DNA of 64,000 bases from Misgurnus anguillicaudatus (Eukaryota > Chordata > Actinopteri > Cypriniformes > Cobitidae): NCBI RefSeq assembly GCF_027580225.2, contig NC_073346.2, positions 5,978,001-6,042,000 of the forward strand. The letters run 5' to 3'. A program made the position numbers and the translations under genes. Below are positions 55,901 to 58,873 of the stretch, piece by piece. The notes under the pieces are model-generated. The model saw only the letters and a program-made list of their open reading frames with translations, was not told where the DNA came from and made no database searches. Position 1 is the first letter of the stretch; the number at the start of each line of letters is the position of its first letter.

Positions 55901-57852
55901 ACTCTTGTATTGTAATGAACATGTATCAATTTGATAAACATGAATGAAGATATTTTGAGAAATGTTTGTAACCAAACCAATCATGAGCCCCATTGACTTT
56001 AGTGTTTCTAATGTTTGTAAATGTGTATCATAGCTTAGCAGCTAATCCAGCTAGCATCAAATACCATCAGCAGGTACATTCACCCATCTGCTCTCATACT
56101 GTTGCTCACACATACACACGCTAACATCATCACTGCCGCTGGATCCCATAATGCATTTCACCATGCCTGCGTCCCGTAGCGAGTGTAATTCGGTGGAAAC
56201 GCAATAAAAATGTTAAGAGAGGGATCAGGCCGGGCCGAATCTTTCATGCTGTGACAGCAGGAGACAGGTTTAGGGTACAGTGATTGAAAGGTAAAGTCAT
56301 GTGACTGTCTTTTCTCTCTCTGACCGTTGGCGATAGGAGGTGGAGCTCCAGAGGTGCGAGAGGCGGAGGAGGCTATCGAGGTCCGATCGAGACACTTCCC
56401 GAGCTAATGGCCGCCTGCGATGGGAAAGAAGACAACTTTGTCTCGATGGTGACGGAGGTGCTTCAGCCCAATCAGATCTTTCAGGTGCGTCATATTAACA
56501 TACCCAAAGTACACCAGCAGGCACGTCTGTTTGACGTCATTAAATGGAGTTTTGTTTTTTGAAATGCACGTGTAGCATATGCATATGCAGATATGGATGA
56601 GAATCGACCATTAACAACATAAACATTCACATACATTACAGTTTCACACACATTAGGCAGATCCCACAGAGAGAGAACGAGAGAGACAGAGATGGTGGCC
56701 TCAGGTAGCACCAAGATCCCCAATTACCTCTCAAATGAGAAGGTTTAGAGCTTCAATCTAAGTGCTAATTGCAGCGGTAATGTGAGCGTCCGAGCCCAGC
56801 GTCGAGCCCAGCGCCTGTTCCCCATCAGTATTCCAGCTCGCCCCCCTTCCTCTCGGTCTGATAATTAAATAAGCACATGCGCCGCCGTGTCCTCGTCTCA
56901 TTCACTAAGGAAGTGTAATCCTTGCATAAATAGCTGTGACAGGGTGATCTACACCCATTTTTTCCTTCTCTCCTGTCTCTAATGCTAACAAAACCACAGC
57001 AAGCAAACACCATCAGTGGTCTTTATCACACACACCAACTATTTCTTAATGCTTTATCATATTTTTCATTGAATTTACAAGCTAAGACGCATTATGCAAT
57101 AATGCAAAATGTTTCAGATATGAATCATACTGTATATTATTTGTATGTCTCTGTTGGTTTATTCGCAGGCATGGTCTTATCTGAGTCACCTGCCTGTTGT
57201 TGAGGTCTCTTTGAGTGTTAAGGGCTGGTGGGAGGGGTGTCAGGAACAAACGGAGCGCGCTCTTCCGGCTAACGTCATCAACATTAGGGACGAGTCCAGC
57301 TGGTTGCCGCTACATGCGGATCAGGAGTACGTCCTACAGGTGTCTGTACGCCGTCTAAACATGGGCCAGCAAAAAGTGAGTCAGCCGACGGTTTTCTGAA
57401 ACTTTTCTTGCTTAAATACACAAATTGTTGTTTTATTTATTTTTGGTAATTTCAGAGAAAGCAGGACAGCAAGGCTCAGGCACAACGCTTTCCAAAACCT
57501 AAAGACGAAGGCTGGTTTGTCGTTCTCGGGGAAGTGGAGAAAAAAGAGCTGCTGGCCATCAAACGTGTGGGATACATACGCAATCGCAGCAGCGTGTCTG
57601 TGGCCTTTTACACACCAGAGAAGACTGGAAAGTAAGAGTCGTGTCCACTGATGCTCATGTACTGGCATTGACAGTATTAACATGATGTAATGTCTGAATG
57701 TTTTCATCTTCAGGTGTATCTACACACTGTACCTGATGAGTGACAGCTATCTGGGCCTAGACCAGCAGTATGACATCCATCTGAACGTCATTCCAGCCAG
57801 CGTTTCAGCACAGGTCAACGCTGAGATATCAGACACAGGGTCTGGGAAGTAA
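5445..57852 (+). CDS. ascc3: ASCC3, helicase subunit of the ASC-1 complex (3' two thirds, 28 exons)
   Basis: A large Ski2-like/Brr2-like helicase with two helicase-Sec63 cassettes. Known roles are 3'-5' DNA unwinding with ALKBH3 in alkylation repair, and separation of collided ribosomes in the ASCC/RQT complex. The 28 exons join in frame into 1,436 residues plus stop; all introns are GT-AG. In-window residue order: end of helicase 1 (HHAGM 20-24, [13 protein letters not shown] 47-59, GRAGRP 89-94), Sec63-like domain 1 (about 210-520), helicase 2 (Walker [10 protein letters not shown] with K593, DEIH 691-694, GLSTALA in exon 14, GRAGRP 926-931), then Sec63-like domain 2. The human protein is about 2,200 residues, so roughly 765 N-terminal residues, including Walker A and DExH of cassette 1, lie upstream. 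No frameshift or missing motif is seen. Gene span is inflated by transposon-rich introns. Confidence 0.97.
5714..5938 (+). CDS. ascc3: ascc3 exon 2: helicase 1 motif VI
   Basis: Acceptor GCTGTCAG, donor GAG|GTACGG, 75 codons, phase 0. Carries [17 protein letters not shown], the arginine-finger motif VI of cassette 1, and the start of the winged-helix linker. Confidence 0.97.
6050..6405. mobile_element. Palindromic hAT-type MITE (356 bp)
   Basis: Terminal inverted repeat TAGGGATGCATATCAATTAA continues inward so that the whole element is almost a palindrome with an AT-rich centre. Flanked by a perfect 8-bp duplication GATGCACC (6042-6049 and 6406-6413). An 8-bp duplication and TAGGG ends are hAT hallmarks. 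A related copy is at 32001-32291. Confidence 0.92.
6505..6660 (+). repeat. SINE-tail-like fragment
   Basis: The phrase GTCCTTGAGCAAGACATCTA followed by a CCCCAGCTGCTCCC block resembles the body of tRNA-derived fish SINEs and the SINE at 39384-39620. No tRNA-like head is preserved, so this is a truncated relic at best. Confidence 0.45.
6674..8246. mobile_element. hAT-type element with TAGGGCTGTCAA ends (1.57 kb)
   Basis: Left end TAGGGCTGTCAA, right end TTGACAGCCCTA. Flanks are TA-rich, so the 8-bp duplication (ATATATAT) is present but not informative. No intact transposase is readable, so it is non-autonomous or decayed. A 251-bp later insertion sits inside it (7818-8068). Confidence 0.8.
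7818..8068 (+). mobile_element. 251-bp retroposon-like insertion containing a near-perfect hairpin
   Basis: Flanked by a perfect 17-bp direct repeat TTCTTATTTCTATGAAA (7801-7817 and 8069-8085), the length expected of target-primed reverse transcription. Most of it is a hairpin (7816-7997) with two 87-bp arms and an 8-nt loop at 7903-7910. The right arm starts with a hammerhead-ribozyme-like core, TGACAAAGACC then GGTCGAAACG. A unique 70-nt tail follows. It may be a fragment of a Penelope-like element, but this is unproven. Confidence 0.7.
8247..8295. repeat. (TA)n microsatellite
   Basis: About 49 bp of alternating TA directly abutting the right end of the hAT element at 8246. Confidence 0.97.
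8543..8574. repeat. (TA)n microsatellite
   Basis: About 32 bp of alternating TA in the ascc3 intron. Confidence 0.97.
9081..9357. mobile_element. hAT MITE, CAGTGGTT family, copy A (277 bp)
   Basis: Ends CAGTGGTTTCAAAC and GTTTGGGAACCACTG, flanked by a perfect 8-bp duplication ACCTACAG (9073-9080, 9358-9365). Copy B lies in opposite orientation at 12353-12592. Confidence 0.93.
9939..10058 (+). CDS. ascc3: ascc3 exon 3
   Basis: Acceptor TATGTGCAG, donor CAG|GTAGAT, 40 codons, phase 0. Encodes [15 protein letters not shown], the winged-helix region between helicase 1 and its Sec63-like domain. Confidence 0.96.
10196..10360 (+). CDS. ascc3: ascc3 exon 4
   Basis: Acceptor TGCTTCAG, donor GAG|GTGAGA, 55 codons, phase 0. 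Encodes [19 protein letters not shown], the conserved entry to the first Sec63-like domain. Confidence 0.97.
10361..10983 (+). other. ascc3: ascc3 intron after exon 4 (623 nt)
   Basis: No gene or clear transposon. The part at about 10760-10930 is repeat-free and moderately GC-rich and might be conserved non-coding DNA. Confidence 0.5.
10984..11070 (+). CDS. ascc3: ascc3 exon 5
   Basis: Acceptor CTTACAG, donor AAG|GTGAGC, 29 codons, phase 0, inside Sec63-like domain 1. Begins [12 protein letters not shown]. Confidence 0.95.
11281..11457 (+). CDS. ascc3: ascc3 exon 6
   Basis: Acceptor CCAAACAG, donor CAG|GTAAGA, 59 codons, phase 0. Encodes [14 protein letters not shown], the helical part of Sec63-like domain 1. 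Confidence 0.97.
12353..12592. mobile_element. hAT MITE, CAGTGGTT family, copy B (240 bp)
   Basis: Ends CAGTGGTTCCCAAAC and AAAACCACTG, flanked by a perfect 8-bp duplication ATATACAG (12345-12352, 12593-12600). Internal GGCCCCCC runs match copy A (9081-9357) in reverse orientation. Confidence 0.93.
12770..13333. mobile_element. TA-flanked MITE (564 bp)
   Basis: Ends TAGAGGGTATGCA and TGCATACCTTCTA, both next to GACGTCA, and flanked by TA on each side. No transposase frame. TA target choice suggests a Tc1/mariner-type mobiliser. Confidence 0.75.
13420..13735. repeat. Dispersed repeat with TTCTGATTGGCTGA block
   Basis: The block ATGCTGTATTCTGATTGGCT has relatives near 32660-32780 (reverse orientation) and 41750-41830. 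The inner part reads as inverted copies around AAAATAATGCACACC. Likely a decayed DNA transposon; boundaries are approximate. Confidence 0.45.
14197..14501. mobile_element. Palindromic TTAA MITE (305 bp)
   Basis: AGGGATACTTCACC at the left and GGTGAAGTATCCCT at the right, each directly bordered by TTAA. The two arms (about 150 bp each, 14191-14340 and 14358-14507) pair almost completely around a 17-nt loop. Non-coding. Confidence 0.92.
14638..15453 (-). mobile_element. GGGTGATTC element, copy 3, diverged and inverted (816 bp)
   Basis: Ends GGGTGATTCTCACGAAA and TTTCGCGAGAATCACCC. The internal piece CTTACCTGGTAGCCATCT is the reverse complement of the matching piece in copy 1, so it lies in opposite orientation to copies 1 and 2. 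The 12-mer TCATTACCGCAA persists (14825, and inverted at 15251). Confidence 0.82.
15540..15970. repeat. Tc1-derived MITE-like relic
   Basis: Left part AGTCAAACCAAAATGTATTC and internal GTCTGAATAATTTTTGGGG resemble a widespread fish Tc1-type MITE. Boundaries are not clean. Confidence 0.4.
16121..16346 (+). CDS. ascc3: ascc3 exon 7
   Basis: Acceptor CCGTACAG, donor ATCG|GTCAGT, 226 nt ending after the first base of a Gly codon. Encodes [18 protein letters not shown], the helix-hairpin-helix stretch of Sec63-like domain 1. A 75-nt intron follows. Confidence 0.97.
16422..16576 (+). CDS. ascc3: ascc3 exon 8
   Basis: Acceptor GTGCACAG, donor CAG|GTAACC, 155 nt completing the split Gly codon. Encodes [17 protein letters not shown] and [10 protein letters not shown], the FN3-like end of Sec63-like domain 1. 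Confidence 0.97.
18431..18594. repeat. (CA)n-rich microsatellite tract
   Basis: Two pure CA runs (18431-18456 and 18569-18594) with degenerate CA-rich sequence between them. Confidence 0.95.
18698..18892. mobile_element. Small MITE with ACTGTAAAAAA ends
   Basis: Left CCACTGTAAAAAAT and right ATTTTTTACAGTG are inverted; GTCC occurs on both flanks. About 190 bp, non-coding. Confidence 0.6.
19008..19931. mobile_element. 924-bp palindromic TTAA element
   Basis: TTAA-AGGGGAATTCC at the left (TTAA 19004-19007) and GGAATTCCCCT-TTAA at the right (TTAA 19932-19935). The outer 215 bp of the two arms are almost identical when inverted. Weaker pairing continues inward (for example the CATGTTGCCAGTCATGAGCA block near 19362 against its complement near 19562), giving arms of roughly 390 bp. 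Confidence 0.92.
20231..20500. mobile_element. TTAA MITE with AGGAACAGTATGTA ends (270 bp)
   Basis: TTAA (20227-20230) then AGGAACAGTATGTA; TACATACTGTTCCT then TTAA (20501-20504). A partial inverted relative forms the right half of the element at 35690-36454. Confidence 0.9.
21036..22050. mobile_element. Inverted-repeat element with GAAGAGTTTGGTTCC ends (1.0 kb)
   Basis: Left GAAGAGTTTGGTTCCAAAAC and right GTTTTGGAACCAAACTCTTC are perfect inverted ends of at least 20 bp, with AT-rich flanks. An open frame at 21562-21768 shows no recognisable domain. Superfamily not assigned. Confidence 0.8.
22227..22325 (+). CDS. ascc3: ascc3 exon 9
   Basis: Acceptor TGAACAG, donor CAG|GTGATA, 33 codons, phase 0. 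Encodes [20 protein letters not shown], the FN3-like domain ending Sec63-like domain 1. Confidence 0.97.
22326..22866 (+). other. ascc3: ascc3 intron after exon 9 (541 nt)
   Basis: AT-rich intronic sequence; no gene, repeat or motif recognised. Confidence 0.7.
22867..23035 (+). CDS. ascc3: ascc3 exon 10
   Basis: Acceptor TGCTCAG, donor ACAG|GTGCAT, 169 nt ending after the first base of a Glu codon. Encodes [20 protein letters not shown] and [12 protein letters not shown], the linker into helicase 2. Confidence 0.97.
23036..23576 (+). other. ascc3: ascc3 intron after exon 10 (541 nt)
   Basis: No recognised repeat or gene. Confidence 0.7.
23577..23797 (+). CDS. ascc3: ascc3 exon 11: helicase 2 Q-region and Walker A
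   Basis: Acceptor GGTTCCAG, donor AAG|GTAAAA, 221 nt. Contains FNPIQTQIF (Q-like motif) and GAPTGSGKT, the intact ATP-binding loop of cassette 2. A 72-nt intron follows. Confidence 0.98.
23870..23955 (+). CDS. ascc3: ascc3 exon 12: helicase 2 motif Ia
   Basis: Acceptor TGTGCAG, donor AA|GTGAGA splitting a Lys codon; 86 nt. Encodes [14 protein letters not shown], motif Ia. Confidence 0.97.
24161..24327 (+). CDS. ascc3: ascc3 exon 13: helicase 2 DEIH box
   Basis: Acceptor AAATCTAG, donor TTGG|GTAAGA, 167 nt. Encodes ELTGDVTPD (Ib), TTPEKWD (Ic) and IIDEIHLL, the Walker B DEIH motif of Ski2-like helicases. Confidence 0.98.
24328..25726 (+). other. ascc3: ascc3 intron after exon 13 (1.4 kb)
   Basis: No gene or bounded transposon. 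Two CTCF-like motifs on the minus strand are seen at 25144-25163 (imperfect) and 25515-25528 (full match). The segment 24540-24860 may be a dispersed repeat but I cannot bound it. Confidence 0.55.
25515..25528 (-). promoter_or_regulatory. CTCF core-motif match
   Basis: The minus strand reads CCACTAGGTGGCGC, which fits the CTCF core consensus CCASYAGRKGGCRS at all 14 positions. Occupancy is unknown, and such short matches also occur by chance. Confidence 0.4.
25727..25872 (+). CDS. ascc3: ascc3 exon 14: helicase 2 motif III
   Basis: Acceptor TTGAACAG, donor CAG|GTACCA, 146 nt completing the split Gly codon. Encodes SRTNFISS and [18 protein letters not shown] (motif III and following helix). 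Confidence 0.97.
25873..26789 (+). other. ascc3: ascc3 intron after exon 14 (917 nt)
   Basis: No transposon recognised. The part 26290-26700 is distinctly GC-rich and repeat-free compared with other introns, which makes it a candidate conserved non-coding element. Confidence 0.5.
26790..26910 (+). CDS. ascc3: ascc3 exon 15
   Basis: Acceptor TATTTCAG, donor CAGG|GTAAAA, 121 nt. Encodes [20 protein letters not shown] and [14 protein letters not shown] at the RecA1-RecA2 junction of cassette 2. Confidence 0.97.
27098..27240 (+). CDS. ascc3: ascc3 exon 16: helicase 2 motif IV
   Basis: Acceptor GTTTCAG, donor GAG|GTCAGA, 143 nt. Encodes [20 protein letters not shown] (motif IV). The next intron is 6.4 kb. 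Confidence 0.97.
27468..27481 (+). promoter_or_regulatory. CTCF-like motif
   Basis: CCAGTAGATGGCAA fits the CTCF core consensus at 13 of 14 positions. Functional status unknown. Confidence 0.3.
27670..28342. mobile_element. TTAA MITE, AGGGACATTCC family, copy A (673 bp)
   Basis: TTAA (27666-27669) then AGGGACATTCCACTTTTTTT; AAGTGGAGTGTCCCT then TTAA (28343-28346). Interior TTAGCATAGCTTAGCATAA and TTGAATCTGATTAGACCAT recur in copy B at 49352-49808. Confidence 0.92.
28672..29004. mobile_element. hAT MITE with TAGGGATGCTCCGATC ends (333 bp)
   Basis: Left TAGGGATGCTCCGATCGATC and right GATCGGAGCATCCCTA, flanked by a perfect 8-bp duplication GTAAAAAC (28664-28671, 29005-29012). Confidence 0.94.
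30395..31948 (+). mobile_element. Tc1/mariner element (1.55 kb), inactive
   Basis: Inverted ends of about 78 bp beginning CAGTGGCAAGAAAAAGTATG and ending CATACTTTCTCTTGCCACTG, bordered by TA (30393-30394, 31949-31950). Encloses a broken transposase gene. Confidence 0.95.
30760..31735 (+). pseudogene. Tc1 transposase pseudogene
   Basis: Fragments of a Tc1-family transposase appear in more than one frame: an N-terminal DNA-binding stretch ([20 protein letters not shown]), then the first catalytic block WIDETKVDF in another frame, then [14 protein letters not shown]. In-frame stops and frameshifts separate them, so no functional enzyme is made. It lies in the sense direction within an ascc3 intron. 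Confidence 0.9.
32001..32291. mobile_element. Palindromic hAT-type MITE (291 bp)
   Basis: Left TAGGGCTGCATAACGATTAA and right TTAATTGTTATGCAGCTCTA, flanked by a perfect 8-bp duplication TTTCATAA (31993-32000, 32292-32299). Same family as 6050-6405: both carry AAAAGTTTTTGTTTACAT and an AT-rich palindromic core. Confidence 0.93.
33663..33800 (+). CDS. ascc3: ascc3 exon 17
   Basis: Acceptor TGCGTTAG, donor CAG|GTAAAG, 46 codons, phase 0. Encodes [20 protein letters not shown] of the second RecA2 lobe. A 77-nt intron follows. Confidence 0.97.
33878..33998 (+). CDS. ascc3: ascc3 exon 18: helicase 2 motif V
   Basis: Acceptor TCCTTAG, donor ACAG|GTACAG, 121 nt. Encodes [19 protein letters not shown] and [13 protein letters not shown]. 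An 80-nt intron follows. Confidence 0.98.
34079..34211 (+). CDS. ascc3: ascc3 exon 19: helicase 2 motif VI
   Basis: Acceptor TTCTCCAG, donor CGAG|GTGCGT, 133 nt. Encodes [19 protein letters not shown] (motif VI, intact arginines) and [11 protein letters not shown] 77-nt intron follows. Confidence 0.98.
34289..34414 (+). CDS. ascc3: ascc3 exon 20
   Basis: Acceptor GTCCTCAG, donor CCAG|GTACTG, 126 nt. Encodes [20 protein letters not shown] and [10 protein letters not shown], the winged helix of cassette 2. The next intron is 9.9 kb, the largest in the window. Confidence 0.97.
34906..35200. repeat. Truncated TTAA-type repeat
   Basis: TTAA followed by AGTGTACCTATTTCATTGC, an abundant cyprinid-type repeat start. 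The matching right end is not present, so the copy is truncated; the right limit is approximate. Confidence 0.45.
35690..36454. mobile_element. Hybrid TTAA element with two different ends (765 bp)
   Basis: TTAA (35686-35689) then AGGAATAGTCTACTC. A palindrome follows (arms about 35851-36050 and 36060-36247). At about 36248 it switches to sequence matching the right half of the 20231-20500 family and ends TACATACTGTTCCT then TTAA (36455-36458). The two ends do not form a matched pair. Confidence 0.75.
37101..37123. repeat. (CA)n microsatellite
   Basis: 23 bp of alternating CA. Confidence 0.95.
37389..37402 (+). promoter_or_regulatory. RFX X-box-like site
   Basis: GTTTCCATGACAAC matches the palindromic RFX X-box GTTNCCATGGNAAC with one mismatch and is followed directly by GTCATCA (CRE-like half). 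It lies in a repeat-free intronic block, 37281-37570. Confidence 0.35.
38221..38800. repeat. Dispersed CpG-rich repeat
   Basis: Starts near CACAACAGACGCGAGTTCAA and contains many CGCG/ACGCGA tetramers, with partly inverted material (GACGCGAATCTGCCTCATTC). Typical of a decayed fish DNA transposon; class and limits uncertain. Confidence 0.5.
38820..39060. repeat. Diverged half-copy of the AGGAATAGT TTAA family
   Basis: ACTACTCGTGTAACAGTCTT, AAATAGGGAAAACATT and TTTGGTGGCTTCTAA parallel the right arm of the palindrome at 36190-36240, and the segment ends TTTTCCT-TTAA. It is a decayed, incomplete relative. Confidence 0.5.
39384..39620 (+). mobile_element. tRNA-derived SINE
   Basis: The head GTGGCCTAATTGTTAGAGAG with AGGCTTGTAACCCAAAAGTT reads like a tRNA A-box to anticodon arm; the B-box region (CCGGTTTATGC) is mutated. 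The body carries GTGCCCTTGAGCAAGGCACC and GCTGCCCACTGCTCC, as in V-SINE/HE-type fish SINEs, and the tail is T-rich. Not a functional tRNA gene. Confidence 0.8.
40736..40762. repeat. (GA)n microsatellite
   Basis: 27 bp of alternating GA. Confidence 0.95.
41195..41400. repeat. TTAA family left-end fragment
   Basis: TTAA (41191-41194) then AGGGATAATTCATCCAAAAA, the common AGGGATAGTTCA-type end. No right end is found; the copy is truncated. A similar truncated start lies at 55868. Confidence 0.65.
42351..43454. mobile_element. hAT-type element nested in the TTAA MITE (1.1 kb)
   Basis: TAGGGATGAC at the left and CAGCCCTA at the right with a perfect 8-bp duplication TTTGTAAC (42343-42350, 43455-43462). 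No transposase is recognisable. Confidence 0.9.
43487..43729. mobile_element. Palindromic MITE of TTGGGTTGTTTTTAACCC type (243 bp)
   Basis: Left CTAAAAAATATTGGGTTG and right CAACCCAATATTTTTAG invert onto each other with arms of about 100 bp. The interior holds further AACCCA/TGGGTT pairs. Also inside the 42222-43858 element. Confidence 0.88.
44337..44448 (+). CDS. ascc3: ascc3 exon 21
   Basis: Acceptor GTTTTTAG, donor GAG|GTACAA, 112 nt completing the split Ser codon. Encodes [20 protein letters not shown], start of Sec63-like domain 2. Confidence 0.96.
44572..44706 (+). CDS. ascc3: ascc3 exon 22
   Basis: Acceptor TCGTTTAG, donor TCG|GTGAGC, 45 codons, phase 0. Encodes [19 protein letters not shown] of Sec63-like domain 2. 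Confidence 0.97.
45324..46249 (+). mobile_element. Non-autonomous inverted-repeat element, copy 2 (926 bp)
   Basis: Same ends, same orientation and nearly the same sequence as copy 1 at 2554-3476, with scattered substitutions and small indels. Both copies lie in ascc3 introns 42 kb apart as direct repeats. Confidence 0.9.
46491..46514. repeat. (CA)n microsatellite
   Basis: 24 bp of alternating CA. Confidence 0.95.
47202..47361. mobile_element. Short MITE with CTGTAAAA...TTTTACAG ends
   Basis: AAATCTTTTTGCACA near the left and TGTGCAAAAAGATTT near the right are inverted, with outer TACGCTGT and ACAGTGTA. About 160 bp. Confidence 0.75.
47575..47757. mobile_element. Short MITE with ACTGTCAAAAATAAAGGTA ends
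   Basis: The left ACTGTCAAAAATAAAGGTA and right ACCTACTTTTATTTCTGAGA ends are inverted, and inner GTACCATTT/GGTACAAA pairs add further symmetry. About 180 bp, non-coding, bordered by TA. Confidence 0.8.
49352..49808. mobile_element. TTAA MITE, AGGGACATTCC family, copy B (457 bp)
   Basis: TTAA (49348-49351) then AGGGACACTC; AAGTGGAGTGTCC then T-rich TTAA at 49809. Interior matches copy A (27670-28342) but a large internal part is missing. Confidence 0.85.
50027..50251 (+). CDS. ascc3: ascc3 exon 23
   Basis: Acceptor GTTTACAG, donor CAG|GTGCCT, 75 codons, phase 0. Encodes [14 protein letters not shown] and [14 protein letters not shown], the helical bundle of Sec63-like domain 2. Confidence 0.97.
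50678..50711. repeat. (GT)n microsatellite
   Basis: About 34 bp of GT repeats with two GC interruptions. Confidence 0.93.
51182..52943. repeat. Degenerate (TCTG)n array, 1.76 kb, with a 525-bp higher-order duplication
   Basis: Nearly the whole stretch is TCTG/TGTC tetramers with regular variants (TCTA, TGTGTC, TTTTG, CATG). The variant order in about 51430-51954 recurs 525 bp downstream: the unique landmarks GTCCGTC (51487 and 52012) and CCAACTATC (51869 and 52394) are both offset by exactly 525. Long open frames in all + frames encode only Ser-Val-Cys-Leu tracts and are artefacts of the repeat. Confidence 0.95.
53265..53416 (+). CDS. ascc3: ascc3 exon 24
   Basis: Acceptor TTCTGCAG, donor TTCAG|GTACCA, 152 nt ending two bases into an Arg codon. 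Encodes [20 protein letters not shown] and [16 protein letters not shown]. Confidence 0.97.
54253..55805 (+). mobile_element. Tc1/mariner element (1.55 kb), inactive
   Basis: The right end AAATACTTATTTTCCTCACTG inverts onto CATTGAGGAAAATA at the left, where a short internal deletion follows. Long matching inner inverted segments (54280-54400 against 55650-55770) share the AGAAATCA..GGGGTCTGAAATTGTCAT theme. Bordered by TA (54251-54252, 55806-55807). Confidence 0.92.
54595..55540 (+). pseudogene. Tc1 transposase pseudogene
   Basis: Starts [20 protein letters not shown] with a helix-turn-helix-type [17 protein letters not shown] stretch, then breaks frame. The first catalytic block WSDETKI is followed at once by a stop (near 55062), and a frame change occurs before [20 protein letters not shown] and [10 protein letters not shown] supply the remaining catalytic D and E motifs. 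Not functional. Confidence 0.93.
56337..56484 (+). CDS. ascc3: ascc3 exon 25, with Arg/Gly-rich segment
   Basis: Acceptor GGCGATAG, donor CAG|GTGCGT, 148 nt completing the split Arg codon. The first 16 residues read [16 protein letters not shown], rich in Gly and Arg and RGG-like; then [20 protein letters not shown]. The equivalent human stretch has Arg and Gly but, as I recall it, is less Gly-rich. Confidence 0.95.
56485..57168 (+). other. ascc3: ascc3 intron after exon 25 (684 nt)
   Basis: No transposon. 56740-56960 is repeat-free with homeodomain-like AATTAAATAA and TAATTG words and is a candidate conserved element. Confidence 0.5.
57169..57375 (+). CDS. ascc3: ascc3 exon 26
   Basis: Acceptor ATTCGCAG, donor AAA|GTGAGT, 69 codons, phase 0. 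Encodes [20 protein letters not shown] and [16 protein letters not shown] of the terminal FN3-like domain. An 80-nt intron follows. Confidence 0.97.
57456..57631 (+). CDS. ascc3: ascc3 exon 27
   Basis: Acceptor AATTTCAG, donor GGAAA|GTAAGA splitting a Lys codon, 176 nt. Encodes [20 protein letters not shown] and [11 protein letters not shown]. An 82-nt intron follows. Confidence 0.97.
57714..57852 (+). CDS. ascc3: ascc3 exon 28, last coding exon with stop
   Basis: Acceptor CATCTTCAG; 139 nt ending in TAA at 57850-57852. Encodes [20 protein letters not shown] and ends SDTGSGK. The C-terminus has the length expected for the family. Confidence 0.97.
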
Positions 57853-58225
57853 ACTGTGGTGACTTTATATGAATATTGAAGGGTAAAAATCTTGACTTTT
57901 TGCAAACTTCTAGAAATGCCTACACTGCAGACCAAAGATGGTTGGTCATTGAACATCATAACTTACAGTTGTTAAATTTGTGTGTGAGATATGAACTGGA
58001 GCGGGACGCTTGTGAAGGTGTGACGAACATCCTGAGATGATTCACAGTTCTGCTTAACCTGTTATCTTCACTTCATCCATGATATCATGCAGTGGGTCAT
58101 TTTTCAAACATTACACTTGTTTAATAAGACCAAAGAAAAAAATGATGTTGCAATATTGCAAATGCAATGTGTTCTGTATAATGAATAACTGTTAAATGTA
58201 AAATAAAAGCATGATGCAGTAAAAT
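57853..58225 (+). other. ascc3: ascc3 3' UTR
   Basis: About 370 nt from the stop codon to just past the AATAAA signal. AT-rich, no repeat. Confidence 0.75.
58202..58207 (+). terminator. ascc3: ascc3 polyadenylation signal
   Basis: AATAAA 350 nt after the stop codon, followed within 25-30 nt by a TTTGCTGACTGTCTTT T/G-rich stretch. A second AATAAA at 58376-58381 could be an alternative. Confidence 0.75.
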
Positions 58226-58394
58226 AGTTTGCTGACTGTCTTTATTTACATTGCACCAGGATTTGCTGTGTTCATCCACAAGCTACTGATAATGAGTATT
58301 TTTTTTCTCCATTGTTACAGATGTCTAATATTCAGCACATTTTTTGTTATGAATCTTTATTGTTCATGAATTTGCAATAAAATGTCGTTTTTAA

Positions 58395-58869
58395 AGGGCC
58401 CATGGCATGAAAATCTGACTGTGCTATGATTGGTTCCCAAATGCATCTATCAACCTAGAAAATGTGAAAACCAGAATGGTAAACCATTCTGTACAAGCAC
58501 ATGAAAAAATAGGTCGTTGAAATTTGGCTCTCCTTATGATGTCATAAGGAGCTCTTATTATAATAACACAGCCCCTTAATCTGCACTATCCAATCACAGC
58601 ACTGACATTTAGTGCAGAGAAAAGCACAATTGAGTTTTAATTGCAACAAACCACCATCATTGTGATCAGTGTTTGAATTTCATCAGCTCATTTGCATGTT
58701 AAACGACACACCCAAAACGCCACATTTTTGCACACACCTACAAAGTGGCAATTTTAACATGCTATAATAAGTTATTTATATGGTAATTTGACCTGAAACT
58801 TTACATATGTGCTCTTGGGACACCAAAGATTTATTTGACATCTTAAAAAAGTCTTGTGTTATGGCCCCT
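58395..58869. mobile_element. TTAA MITE with AGGGCCCATGGCAT end (475 bp)
   Basis: TTAA (58391-58394) then AGGGCCCATGGCATGAAAA; TGTTATGGCCCCT then TTAA (58870-58873). Lies between ascc3 and sim1. Non-coding. Confidence 0.88.
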
Positions 58870-58873
58870 TTAA

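Larger units (their letters stand above)
53417..56336 (+). other. ascc3: ascc3 intron after exon 24 (2.9 kb)
   Basis: Holds a Tc1 element (54253-55805) and a truncated TTAA-family start at 55868-55990. 53417-54250 is AT-rich with nothing recognised. 56040-56290 is repeat-free and a candidate conserved element. Confidence 0.75.
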
